Shown here: in pieces, positions 29,301 through 35,515 of the stretch
How the letters are laid out: each line of letters starts with the position of its first letter
Numbering within the stretch: the first letter of the stretch is position 1
Assembly: GCA_902794405.1 (NCBI GenBank)
Contig: CADBHI010000007.1
Coordinates: forward strand, 14,902 to 78,901
Source: an uncultured Prevotellaceae bacterium
GTDB lineage: Bacteria; Bacteroidota; Bacteroidia; Bacteroidales; Bacteroidaceae
DNA: 64,000 nucleotides
Reading direction: 5' to 3'
Program-made: the position numbers and the translations under genes
Notes under the pieces: model-generated
The model's input: only the letters and a program-made list of their open reading frames with translations
The model's database searches: none
Told to the model about the DNA's origin: nothing

Positions 29301-29799
29301 CCTGTCGAGAACGTATGCTGAGCCGCAGAGCCTCCACTTCACCCCAGTAGCCGCAGAGAGTTATCCCGGCAACATGGTCGTGATGGCAAAGGTCATGAAG
29401 AGTGGACTGCCGATGGCCGGCGTCGAGGTGGCTGCCTTCGCAGACAATGAGTGCCGCGCCGCCATCAGCTCTGATGCAGACGGATACCTCTTCCTGCTCG
29501 TACCTGGTGACAAGAGCATGTCCATGGAACTCCGCGCATGGATCAACGGCGAGGAGGTGCTCCTTGGCGAGCAGCTGGGCTACCAGACGGACCGTAAGCT
29601 GGGATCGCTCTCCAAGCCGGTCACCCTCGACATCACGGCGGCTGTTACGGGTGTCAAGTCTGTTGCGACCGAGTCGCAACACACAGGACAGCTGTACGAC
29701 CTGCAGGGCCGGAAGGTCAGCGTGAAAGAGCGTGTTCCCGTCAGGACGGGCGTCTACGTCCGCAACGGCGAGAAGGTGGTCATCAGGAACAAGAAATAG
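20308..29799 (+). CDS. Giant secreted LamG / regulatory-domain surface protein
   Basis: A 3163-residue protein with a long N-terminal signal (basic region to about residue 30, hydrophobic 28-40, cleavage near AKA-AN). After an N-terminal beta-rich part come fibronectin-III-like modules (about 290-620), carboxypeptidase-regulatory/CNA-B-like modules (about 626-650, 955-1015), three LamG/concanavalin-like domains (about 665-840, 2110-2280, 2300-2480, with 'LYWPMDEG', 'IGYWKMDEGEG' and 'VAYYPFEAQ'), a Thr/Ser-rich central region (about 1420-1750), and C-terminal modules with 'DDMVAAFNESGECVGVARP'. The last ~35 residues (LYDLQGRK...GVYVRNGEKVV) resemble a type IX sorting tail. Probable role: adhesion or glycan binding at the surface (inference). 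The first ~1.5 kb is visibly more A/T-rich than the rest, suggesting a mosaic origin. Confidence 0.85.
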   Translation: MKTKIRSYSPPGEARQGRKERWQRCRWLGLLVAMMLLGFGQTAKAANAWEWPKFSSKDLDVTPDNPFMAFQVSYLNYDGNNFYWKSFNLVVDGVNIGSIGSIVPLNSGTNDDAVWNNKTGWVGNYWVEFRSAWQGDGKWKYVTCHVYIPNSTYGQVHTVGIEGDWVDKNRNVRHITPDNLKITSNAVNFTTPNGCGSYERTAPGKITWKPSNSVTAPTNYNHKYEFRLEDVGNWMTNSNPNANYVLSGVNDSEEQAYHTRYILYRSLTYNNRTINVTFTRDWQKNVSGNIVKACVSPKEFKTSFDQWKKTTSLTWKKEDSNRLTNGKFYVFRYKNGDTSTREKLGVVDYSSSLQFVDDNFDYDNTYIYEVSSILDTWNNNAPVADLTATSQEISTTPIYNYPTFTDERKESSVRLSWMHDKPSNNTAIKFKVWRCLDSPSFYDESGQLIEDNIIAAMGDPYVTDISASTAGETSFEDTNISSSCSFYWYRIGTDLFNRTFYSKLLGPTSMNGSTVIKSMTANRGTYSNVVKVQWDVKQMGTSPSRFVVSRRLLGSTKDADYQQVYVVSGTESSYFFEDKTVQPGQFYQYRVVSQSNCVDNETGQTTYNVTSKGEADGFCQSRGIISGRITYGTGTAVPNAYVLLKKNSEDDDDAKQFYSMKVNPQGGILWTPTATAAKGLFEGMAFTLQLYVRPDAVLADGSTIIDGGGNFAVLLKPAGETGKSEVYVQVGSGEPTATGVTLTNEEFTNVSVTCNGTTDWTVRAIDKSGTLTSQTVTATAVTWTGSEGVAFGCDRGFTSEHSFTGYLDDIRLWSKVLTDDELLDNYDRLLIGSEQGLKLYWPMDEGVSSLPFAYDYSKTSGVANENHGVKMSNTYFEPKNIPSDTQLRLYGKTDTEGNYVIRGIPFTGEGTNYTVSPDLGVHKFSPQYQTRFISSDALTHSGVDFEDVSSFKMNGYVYYENTNIPVEGAYLYVDGTICSKDGEPIMTDETGAFEISVPIGDHYVQVKKDGHTFVNKGRFPADPNETGTVYTFIKDETVTFYDATKVMIAGRVVGGKNENEKPLGFGQSKANIGKAKIVLSTRSNGRYLNYIYNEATGTPSLGTDDMTFKAKYGSAIVDGTNKQNSAPHQMTIMTDATTGEFAVEVPPLDYAVESISIPSHSGYTFSSLPSINATDVLNVKTDSLEDENGNMQKFEYIASMKMAYTNNATMTITDMAHQDGAIGETVIKGKDANDVEHSIEAYTVDATTKAVTYREGAPILLKGKDYQYKIRAFQEYVNYDGGNNNLVVDEMPMSGSVIRIANDYANGAPICINDNNPDNIGKSARELEAEGNLPAGVELEDDELELDDKGEVIYQFTAGLPKTVRPYTRGCTIVMNDDASAQWTNNVIILGNRSKGNDFVTGGPDEVTMILRDPGGSNSFATYSTGTTTSHTKTHQFDHMLGENMEMELSAGIELTFFAGSMFFATETKFDIDATVSKGIEISEKFNYDGSSTTTTTMTEEFSTSSDWDWTGAQADVFIGTGTNYIIGEATKLGYTFATDGTATLEAKDILTQGTGFTTAFNYTQNTIENVMIPNLVNLRNQLIEPMGSNLTPDTKVAKYESLVPDGDPNFGKKDYYKMIDPTDISGVKYVRDSVSYYNMQIDTWLQHLANNEKAKVQAINNRSKWLVQNKSIDGGSSYTSSVTNDTETTNTYGTTTEAKMDLKVSAGTKLNGIGYKVTSTTTSTSSYQYTTGSSETTSQTVGYTLAEDGDDDVLTIDIFKAPDNMGPIFVTKGGRTSAPYEGQEVTKYYQPGTEISAATKQIEVPKISVKNPSILQNVPSGRKAVFTLELTNDTETGEDCWFNLGVCDTTNPNGASFWISGTPLGNDRRVLVPANQTMTMTLEMSQANESVLDYRNIGIRLFSPTQKDNTGIHHEIADTCYISATFVPAGPDVDLALSHNVLNINAGTELTLSASGYDVNYTKLTGLQMEYRKDGDNTWNLVRKFVKSKAEYNADPTNLDLLDAASESYKLNMKAMPDGVYFFRARTVCDFSGETVYGTSEEVKLVKDQSAPKLFGKANPSDGVLNADDDISVTFNEDIVTADLSQSNFVIQAAVNGQTVDHAVALKAQNTERAAYTEASYNLAKKDFSADMWVNYSTAGTLLSHGNGSEKFEVGTDADGHLTLKIGENTYTSTDVLTKNKWVFLTFNYKYNGDTSKFSALFAEDATNTQLFDDATVAGYEGIGSLTVGKNLMGAIQELTLWDKARTCSEAKAEKDLTKKPSTPNLIGYWKMDEGEGKQIRDYARNRHMTLPESTWYLNNVNYAATISGSKAMKVDISACSALDTDDYAVEMWFKSQQTGKAALFSAIQGQGDRVEMGFNAAGALTLTSKDTENEITTTNLRDNAWHHLALNVLRNGNATVYVDGTAVKSLSASAVSALAGAQLVVGATYQGGSSYANYFNGKVDELRFWRATLSGDYINRHKNVRLKGDEAGLVAYYPFEAQSFNGNQQSVVEQTAADQSLVYNATSKEYEKTGKSATMTTGSVALSDTDVPGLKPALQLTNLNYTFVANERSVIINLTDLTEHPEVLEGTTVDITVRYATDKNYNRQSDINWTAYIKQNQLVWKDETEVSVVKKGTKSATFEATITNDSGNSEYWMLSGLPSWLSTGTESGTLKAQQSKTITFTVSESLPIGKYEQIIYLTGNKNIAAPLTINVKSKGEEPLWAVNTSDYSYNMSIVGRLQFQGQLSTDEDDMVAAFNESGECVGVARPQYEPAFDGYFTMMTAYGNADGELLTFKAFDASTGKVYPVVENDDVFFENDAKLGKLSAPFVWNASDKIEQELALKEGWNWMSLYVTPDDMSTASVLSGALGFLNIVNGQGGTYEYDTTLGWNGTLETLSNASTYKLRATAAGQTTLIGSPADVANTPVSVKKGGLTWIGYPVSFTLSPADAFAALSPEDDDMVKSQSAFAVYSEANHMWVGTLKAMEPGKGYMYSSNATVDKTFTYPTTAPASSAALSRTYAEPQSLHFTPVAAESYPGNMVVMAKVMKSGLPMAGVEVAAFADNECRAAISSDADGYLFLLVPGDKSMSMELRAWINGEEVLLGEQLGYQTDRKLGSLSKPVTLDITAAVTGVKSVATESQHTGQLYDLQGRKVSVKERVPVRTGVYVRNGEKVVIRNKK

Positions 29800-29809
29800 C
29801 AGCTTGGGT

Positions 29810-30877
29810 ATGAACAGACTATTGATCAACATGGCAGTCGTGGCGGCACTCATGGTGCCGGCCACGGCCTGCCTTGCCCAGACCTCTCACTACAAGCCGG
29901 TAGCCGAAGGGAAGTACGACTCGTACATGAACTTCACGGGACAGGTGGTGGAGAACGGCGTTCCGGTGAACGGTGCCGAGGTGGCAGTGTTCGTGGCCGG
30001 AGAGTGCCGGCAGACGCAGGCCTCGCACAACCTCTCAGGCACCGACCTGCACGGACAGCACTACAGCATCGACGGACTGGTGACCTCGTACTTAGCCTGG
30101 GGCCAGAGCCACAAGGAGAACATCACCTTCAAGGTGTGGCTGCCCAATGGCGAGGAACGGGAGCTGGCCGCCGTGTGTCCGCTGGTAGTAGACTCGCAGA
30201 CTGGCATGCCCAGCGCACCGTTTACACTCGACATCGGGAAGACGGCCCACACTGCCGTCTTCAACTTCCGCCAGGCTGGTGCTACTCCCTGGACATGGTC
30301 GACGGGAAGCGACGGCAACCAGTTCAGCACGGTAAAGACCTTTGAGTACGACGGACTGACGGTGAAGGTCACGGACAAGAAGACCACCGACGGACAGGTG
30401 AACTATGTCAACAGTGAGCAAGGACTGCGCGTCGCACCGGGTGCCACCGTCACCCTGACGGCTCCAGAGGGCAGTGTCATCACCGGCATCTGGCCGCTGA
30501 ACAACTCACAGCGCCTTGTGCTCGACAAGACTGGTGCCGCCTTAGGCTACGACGGCTGGACGGGACAGGCTGAGAGCATCACGCTGACCAACCAGGGCAC
30601 GAGCACGAACAACCTCTACGGCATGGAGGTGCGCTACGCCTCGGCCCTGATGAGGGGCGACGCCAACGGCGACGGAAGCGTCTCGGTGACGGACATCGCA
30701 GTGGTGGTGAACAGCATCCTGCAGCTGCCCAACCCCGTATTCTCCTTTTACGGTGCCGACGCCAACAGCGACGGTTCGGTCACGGTAACCGACATCGGCG
30801 TCATCGTCGACATCATCTTAGGGCACAACAGCAACGCGAATGCCCGGAAATGGGAGGATACGACTGAGCCACAGTGA
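29810..30877 (+). CDS. Secreted protein with two dockerin-type calcium repeats
   Basis: A 355-residue secreted protein. The ATG at 29810 gives a clear signal peptide (about 1-23, ending LAQ). Residues 30-145 resemble the C-terminal modules of the preceding giant protein ('GQVVENGVPVNGAEVAVFVAGECR' against 'MKSGLPMAGVEVAAFADNECR'). The C-terminal part has two dockerin-like EF loops, GDANGDGSVSVTDIAVVVN and 'GADANSDGSVTVTDIGVIVD' (about 282-345). It lacks a YDLQGRK tail. Only 10 nt separate it from the giant gene, so the two are probably cotranscribed and may interact. No cohesin domain was recognised. Confidence 0.8.
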   Translation: MNRLLINMAVVAALMVPATACLAQTSHYKPVAEGKYDSYMNFTGQVVENGVPVNGAEVAVFVAGECRQTQASHNLSGTDLHGQHYSIDGLVTSYLAWGQSHKENITFKVWLPNGEERELAAVCPLVVDSQTGMPSAPFTLDIGKTAHTAVFNFRQAGATPWTWSTGSDGNQFSTVKTFEYDGLTVKVTDKKTTDGQVNYVNSEQGLRVAPGATVTLTAPEGSVITGIWPLNNSQRLVLDKTGAALGYDGWTGQAESITLTNQGTSTNNLYGMEVRYASALMRGDANGDGSVSVTDIAVVVNSILQLPNPVFSFYGADANSDGSVTVTDIGVIVDIILGHNSNANARKWEDTTEPQ

Positions 30878-30948
30878 TAATTATTGTTAAAGCAAAGGGA
30901 AAACGCTCCTTTTTCCCGCTTTAGCTATCGTAAGTGCAATATTTTTAG

Positions 30949-30956
30949 TAATTTTG
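30949..30956 (+). promoter_or_regulatory. Promoter -7 box of the GT2 gene
   Basis: TAATTTTG matches TAnnTTTG; ATG at 30993 is about 37 nt on. An imperfect hairpin at about 30890-30922 just upstream may terminate the preceding operon. Confidence 0.55.
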
Positions 30957-30992
30957 CACGCAAATTGGCGAGGCACAGGAAAACAATATTGC

Positions 30993-31745
30993 ATGATGCA
31001 CAAAAGCGACAGTATGGTTATCATTCCGACTTACAACGAGAAGGAAAACATGGAGAAGATTATCCGGGCCGTGTTTGGTCTGGAGAAGTGTTTCCACATC
31101 TTAGTCATCGATGATGGGTCGCCTGACGGTACAGCACAGATTGTAAAACGGCTGATGGCCGACGAGTTCGGCGACCGGCTGTTCCTAATTGAGCGCAGCG
31201 GAAAGTTAGGATTAGGGACGGCCTACATCACTGGCTTCAAGTGGGCACTGGAACGTGACTACCAGTATATATTTGAGATGGATGCCGACTTCAGCCATGA
31301 CCCGAACGACCTGCCACGACTCTATGCGGCTTGCCATGACGAAGGCTACGATGTAGCCATTGGCAGCCGCTATGTGTCAGGTGTCAATGTGGTGAACTGG
31401 CCCATCGGTCGTGTACTGATGAGCTACTTCGCATCGAAATATGTACGCATCGTTACGGGCTTCAAAGTACACGACACCACCGCCGGTTTCAAGTGCTACA
31501 AACGTCGTGTGCTGAAGACCATCGAACTGGACAAGATACGCTTCAAGGGCTATGCCTTCCAAATTGAGATGAAGTACACAGCCTACAAAATCGGTTTCCG
31601 CATTAAGGAAGTGTCTGTCATTTTCGTCAACCGCCGCGAGGGCACCTCAAAGATGTCTGGCGGCATTTTCGGTGAGGCTTTCTTCGGCGTCATGCGCCTC
31701 CGTCTGGACGGCTGGACGCGGAAGTATCCGAAAATCGTTGAGTAG
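30993..31745 (+). CDS. Polyprenol-phosphate mannose synthase-like glycosyltransferase (GT2)
   Basis: A 250-residue GT-A glycosyltransferase of the dolichol-phosphate mannose synthase type, transferring a sugar from a nucleotide donor to polyprenol phosphate at the inner membrane. Motifs: VIIPTYNEKENM, DDGSPDGT, 'EMDADFSHDP' (metal-binding DxD), and 'GSRYVSG'. No transmembrane tail, as in the short DPM1-type enzymes. The start at 30993 (ATGATG) fits the promoter; the earlier frame start at 30954 lies in the -7 box. In many Bacteroidales this gene sits next to pyrC; here pyrC is 4 kb away on the other strand. Confidence 0.85.
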   Translation: MMHKSDSMVIIPTYNEKENMEKIIRAVFGLEKCFHILVIDDGSPDGTAQIVKRLMADEFGDRLFLIERSGKLGLGTAYITGFKWALERDYQYIFEMDADFSHDPNDLPRLYAACHDEGYDVAIGSRYVSGVNVVNWPIGRVLMSYFASKYVRIVTGFKVHDTTAGFKCYKRRVLKTIELDKIRFKGYAFQIEMKYTAYKIGFRIKEVSVIFVNRREGTSKMSGGIFGEAFFGVMRLRLDGWTRKYPKIVE

Positions 31746-31814
31746 AATCGTGTTATAGAAATTCCCTTCGTCTTTCCTGGCGGCTTCAAAAAAGTTGGAG
31801 ATGTTAGTGAGATG

Positions 31815-32885
31815 TCAGTGGTTGTTAGCAAGCCGCCAGAGAAAGTGGGAGCCCCTGAATACAGGTTCCCACAGACATTCTGAAGGAAAATAGCGCAGCA
31901 TACGCCAGTCACGCTTGAATCGCAAAACATTCTGTTTGAATTGATTGTCGGCATGATGGGTTTCCTTGTCCGACACGCCGAAGCACCCTCCCTTCATGAT
32001 ATCTCGCATAATTCTTTTGCCACGTTTTTCATCCAATGGCGCAATCAGGTATTGCTCTGGTAGTCCCAGTACCTTATGCATCACCCACATCATGGCTTCA
32101 GCAACTTTCTCCATTCCTAAATACCTGAGCAATTGATGGTCAATTTCTGAATGACCTCTTTCGTTGGACTTCAACAAGTAGTAGTAGTCGATGATTTGTT
32201 TAAGCCCAATGCCTTGATGCAAGATGTGGTTATAAATATGAGCCAATTGGAATATGACGTTGTATTCCCAATTGGGTACTGGTATACTGCCTATGTCTTC
32301 TGGAAGCACTTGCTGACATACGTCAAGGTGCGTTTTCAGCCATTTTTGCAAGCGGCGATTGGAGACAGGATTGAAGAAGAACGCGGCCCTGTAGTGAACT
32401 TCAACATCAAAACCGTTGTAAACTCCCCAGTCAATATGATGATAGGCCGCCTCTTCCTCAGGATTATGGGCCTTTACATACTTGATAACCTCTCGCTGAG
32501 ACCTGTTAGTAACCAACATGTCAATATCGCCTGTGGTTCGCAGTAAAGGATTAGGAAAGAATGCCGCATTACCTTGCCCTTTCAATATACAGGTTTCAAA
32601 GCCGTCGTTCTGGAACTTGGAAACAATCTCTACACACTGTTTGTCAAGTAATATGTTTTGTTTTTGAAGGGTCCGAGCACAAGCCATCCACTTCATCAGC
32701 AGCTTCAAAGGAATATTAAGTGCGTTACCTGATTTCTCAATTCCTCTGTATACCACCCCTGTTATACCCTGTGTTTGGGCCCAAAGCATCATTATTGTCC
32801 AATCGATGGTTTGGGCACTCTCAGGCAGTGGACGGTCATCGTTAATGCAATACCGAACAAAATCAAATATTACTTTCTTCTTCAT
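31815..32885 (-). CDS. Nucleotidyltransferase family protein (NTP_transf_5-like)
   Basis: A 356-residue protein of the uncharacterised nucleotidyltransferase family PF14907. Nucleotidyltransferase-like segments: 'LKGQGNAAFFPNPLLRTTGDIDMLV' (about 100-124, with G and DxD) and 'DVEVHYRAAFF'. Members often lie in polysaccharide or lipid-modification loci; no substrate can be given. It has its own promoter (32905-32912) and converges with the GT2 gene. An inverted repeat, CTGGCGGCTT / AAGCCGCCAG, spans its 3' end (about 31778-31833). Confidence 0.7.
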   Translation of the reverse strand: MKKKVIFDFVRYCINDDRPLPESAQTIDWTIMMLWAQTQGITGVVYRGIEKSGNALNIPLKLLMKWMACARTLQKQNILLDKQCVEIVSKFQNDGFETCILKGQGNAAFFPNPLLRTTGDIDMLVTNRSQREVIKYVKAHNPEEEAAYHHIDWGVYNGFDVEVHYRAAFFFNPVSNRRLQKWLKTHLDVCQQVLPEDIGSIPVPNWEYNVIFQLAHIYNHILHQGIGLKQIIDYYYLLKSNERGHSEIDHQLLRYLGMEKVAEAMMWVMHKVLGLPEQYLIAPLDEKRGKRIMRDIMKGGCFGVSDKETHHADNQFKQNVLRFKRDWRMLRYFPSECLWEPVFRGSHFLWRLANNH

Positions 32886-32904
32886 CTAAATGTAAACACA
32901 GATG

Positions 32905-32912
32905 CAAAGGTA
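32905..32912 (-). promoter_or_regulatory. Promoter -7 box of the nucleotidyltransferase gene
   Basis: TACCTTTG on the minus strand, 20 nt upstream of the ATG at 32885. Confidence 0.6.
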
Positions 32913-32949
32913 CAACAATTAATTGAATTGGCAAAGAACGCCTTTCTCT

Positions 32950-33708
32950 CTACTGGTCAGGGTTATCGACATAGCCCTGATACTCGGGAACGAGGGCGGA
33001 CATGACGCTATCGTAGGCCTGACGAAGGGTGGCTTCGACGTTCTCGGGCCCCTGCCCAACAGGATAGATGGGCTGATGGATGGTTAGGCGGAGGGGATGC
33101 CACGAGATGAAATGCCAGTCTTTCATGCGGGGCAGAACATTGAACGAACCATTTATGGTCAGCGGGACAACGGGTAGTTGCAACTCGTCAGCCAGAGCGA
33201 AGGCACCTTTCTTGAAGTTGCCCATGTGCCCAGTAAAGGAGCGAGCTCCTTCTGGAAAGACGGTCACGGAATAGCCCTCGTTGAGTATCTTGCGGGCATC
33301 GTCGTACGTCTTCTTGATCTTGCTGACACCGCGCTTATCGACCATGATCTGGTGTGACTTGCGACAGGCAAAGCCGACGAAGGGTATCTTATTGATCTGG
33401 TACTTCATCATCCACTTGAAGTTGCGATTCAGGTAGCCATAGATAAGGAAGATGTCGAATGCACCCTGATGGTTGGCAACGAAGACGTAGGACTGGTTCT
33501 TTTCCAAATGCTCACGTCCCTCGACAGTAACAGGAAGCAACAGGGTACGGATAATCACCTTTCCCCACCAATGGCCTGGGTAATAGCCCCAGAAATGGCC
33601 ATTGCCGATGGCACAGCCAATGCCCACCTCCAAAGCCGTAATGATAGTAAAAATAATAACAACTGGCACACCGACCAGCAACTGATAGACTCGATATAAA
33701 TATTTCAT
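32950..33708 (-). CDS. plsC: 1-acyl-sn-glycerol-3-phosphate acyltransferase
   Basis: A 252-residue PlsC-type acyltransferase making phosphatidic acid from lysophosphatidic acid at the inner membrane. Motif I NHQGAFD (H-x4-D), motif III 'FPEGARS', motif II-like 'KIPFVGFACRKSHQ'; a hydrophobic N-terminal helix anchors it. The start overlaps the stop of the phosphoesterase gene by 4 nt. It is the last gene of a five-gene overlapping operon from 37648. Confidence 0.88.
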   Translation of the reverse strand: MKYLYRVYQLLVGVPVVIIFTIITALEVGIGCAIGNGHFWGYYPGHWWGKVIIRTLLLPVTVEGREHLEKNQSYVFVANHQGAFDIFLIYGYLNRNFKWMMKYQINKIPFVGFACRKSHQIMVDKRGVSKIKKTYDDARKILNEGYSVTVFPEGARSFTGHMGNFKKGAFALADELQLPVVPLTINGSFNVLPRMKDWHFISWHPLRLTIHQPIYPVGQGPENVEATLRQAYDSVMSALVPEYQGYVDNPDQ

Positions 33709-34676
33709 TTCTTCTTTAATGTTATAACCACAATTTCAGGAGAGACACCAAAGCGGAAAGGCACAACGCCCCCCACTCCAGTTGATACATTCATAGCACG
33801 TTCACCAGCATAGTACATCCCACCATACTCACGATAGCGGAACAAGGCGGCTGATAGTCCGAACAACGAGAACTGCCCGCCATGCGTATGACCGCTCAAG
33901 GTCAATTGGCAATGCGAGTGTGGCAGTATTTTACGATGCCACGATGTGGGATCATGTTCCAGCATGATGACAAACGACTGACGACTGAGTCCCCTCAACG
34001 CCCAACTGATGTTACCCAGTTGCGGGAAACGCCCTTCTCCATCGTTCTCCATGCCTGCAATGATGATGTTAGTGGTGTCACGACGAATACGATGATAGCC
34101 ATTTGTCAACAGATACCAGCCCATATCGAGTTCTGCACTCATCGTACGACCAATGTCACGCGTCTTATCAAAGTCATCACGGTCAGAATAATTCGAATAG
34201 TCATGATTGCCTAACACGGAGCAGATGCCATCCTTAGCCTTGAGCTTCGACAACAGCTTTTGGTTGTCCTCTACCTCTTCTGGATACTTATTCTGAAGGT
34301 CACCGGTAAAGACTATCAGGTCAGCATGCTGCGCATTAATGCTGTCAACGATCCGAGATAGCATCGGCTGACGCCAACCCGAAAAAGAACCGAGATGTGC
34401 ATCGCTGAAATGGACGATACGATAGCCATCAAAGTTAGCAGGAAGGTCCTTCGAACAGAATTCCTCATGCCGTACCTCCAATTGATCAACACCAACAAAG
34501 GTGCCATAGAGAAATATGTACCAGGCAGACAACAGGAATGCCAAAACCAGCAAGCGCAACCAACGTTTACGTTTGCGCCTCAACAGCAGCCAAGCCAGCA
34601 GCGTCACCACAGCTAGCAACGCAGCCATGAGCCACAGGTAAGTATCAGGGGCTAATAGTATCATCAGCATATTCAT
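33705..34676 (-). CDS. Membrane-anchored metallophosphoesterase (YkuE-like)
   Basis: A 323-residue calcineurin-like phosphoesterase with two N-terminal membrane helices (about 5-60) and all metal-binding motifs: HFSDAHLG, 'VFTGDLQN', 'LGNHDYSNY', 'MLEHDPTSWH' and SGHTHGGQ. The family includes UDP-2,3-diacylglucosamine hydrolase-like and YkuE-like enzymes acting at the membrane; the substrate is unknown. Translationally coupled to neighbours by 4-nt overlaps on both sides. Confidence 0.85.
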   Translation of the reverse strand: MNMLMILLAPDTYLWLMAALLAVVTLLAWLLLRRKRKRWLRLLVLAFLLSAWYIFLYGTFVGVDQLEVRHEEFCSKDLPANFDGYRIVHFSDAHLGSFSGWRQPMLSRIVDSINAQHADLIVFTGDLQNKYPEEVEDNQKLLSKLKAKDGICSVLGNHDYSNYSDRDDFDKTRDIGRTMSAELDMGWYLLTNGYHRIRRDTTNIIIAGMENDGEGRFPQLGNISWALRGLSRQSFVIMLEHDPTSWHRKILPHSHCQLTLSGHTHGGQFSLFGLSAALFRYREYGGMYYAGERAMNVSTGVGGVVPFRFGVSPEIVVITLKKK

Positions 34677-35515
34677 TCTCCTAAGTTACTTGTTAAGAAC
34701 CTTCTTGCCAGCTCAATGGGTAATCCGCGTCGACGGGCATAGTCGACCAGCTGTTCTTCATCAATCCTGCCCACCGAGAAATAGTGGGCCTTGGGACAAG
34801 CCATCATCAGACCGCTAACACTCGCGTGAGGTTTCATGGCACCATGCTCGGTCAGCCTGATACCTATCTGTCCCAGACCTATCAGACGGTCAATCACAAA
34901 ATTCAGGCTGACATCAGGGAGCGAAGGATAGCCTACTGCAGGACGTATACCCTGCCACCGCTCGTTAAGCAGGTCCTGAATGGTCAGCTGCTCGTCGGGA
35001 GCATAGCCCCAATAATGTCTGCGCACTTCCTGATGCATGTACTCCGCTGTAGCCTCAGCCAATCTGTCGGCCAACAGCTGCATCATCATCTTCTCGTAAG
35101 GATCAGCGCTGAAGTCGGTTTCCAGTCCCATATCGACAGTAGTGGCAAAGACACCGATTTTCGAGGTGAGAGATGATTGGTGAGAGGCTGAAAGTGTGAC
35201 CTGGGGTGAGATGAAGTCGGCAAGGCACAGATACTCAGATTCCTGTTGCTGTTGACGCAGACAGGGTATTCTTTCACCTCCTACCTCTTGCTCTTCGCCT
35301 CTGACAACGATATCGTCTTCTTCAGCATACGCCTCAAACAGCTGAAAGAGGCCATGGGTTTGATAACGGTCAGCATATCGCTGAAGACGTTCCTCTGCCT
35401 CAGCCTGCAGCTTACTCTTCTCCTGAGGTGTCATACCGTTGGTTCCCCAGGCATGGAAGAAATAAATCCAATTGATATAAGGTGCCACCTGGCCAATACT
35501 ATAGTCCAGTTTCAT
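34673..35515 (-). CDS. Stand-alone MetH activation-domain protein
   Basis: A 280-residue protein matching the C-terminal activation (AdoMet-binding) domain of cobalamin-dependent methionine synthase. The signature 'RPAVGYPSLPD' is the R-x-x-x-G-Y-P segment that binds S-adenosylmethionine, and the C-terminal 'SVSGLMMACPKAHYFSVGRI' is also typical. The domain normally forms the end of MetH and supports reductive reactivation of oxidised cobalamin; here it is encoded alone. The N-terminal half contains two inserts encoded by 7-bp-period arrays (35163-35302 region), including VTLSASHQSSLTS and a Gln/Glu-rich stretch. Overlaps pyrC by 4 nt. Confidence 0.8.
   Translation of the reverse strand: MKLDYSIGQVAPYINWIYFFHAWGTNGMTPQEKSKLQAEAEERLQRYADRYQTHGLFQLFEAYAEEDDIVVRGEEQEVGGERIPCLRQQQQESEYLCLADFISPQVTLSASHQSSLTSKIGVFATTVDMGLETDFSADPYEKMMMQLLADRLAEATAEYMHQEVRRHYWGYAPDEQLTIQDLLNERWQGIRPAVGYPSLPDVSLNFVIDRLIGLGQIGIRLTEHGAMKPHASVSGLMMACPKAHYFSVGRIDEEQLVDYARRRGLPIELARRFLTSNLGE
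35163..35302. repeat. Paired inverted 7-bp-period arrays inside the MetH-activation gene
   Basis: Left array: GAGGTGA-GAGATGA-TTGGTGA-GAGGCTG (35163-35190). Right array: TTCACCT-CCTACCT-CTTGCTC-TTCGCCT (35273-35300). They are inverted relative to each other with about 80 nt between, as in mfd. Both are within the coding frame. Confidence 0.7.

Noticed and set aside
28240-29865. Open frame of 541 codons on the minus strand
   Set aside because: Antisense to the end of the giant protein; a result of biased G/C-rich codons. Similar shadows at 21964-22812, 25954-26616 and 26827-27810 were rejected for the same reason.
31778-31833. Inverted repeat CTGGCGGCTT / AAGCCGCCAG as a terminator between convergent genes
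   Set aside because: The loop of about 36 nt or more and the lack of a T-run make termination doubtful; mentioned only with the nucleotidyltransferase gene.
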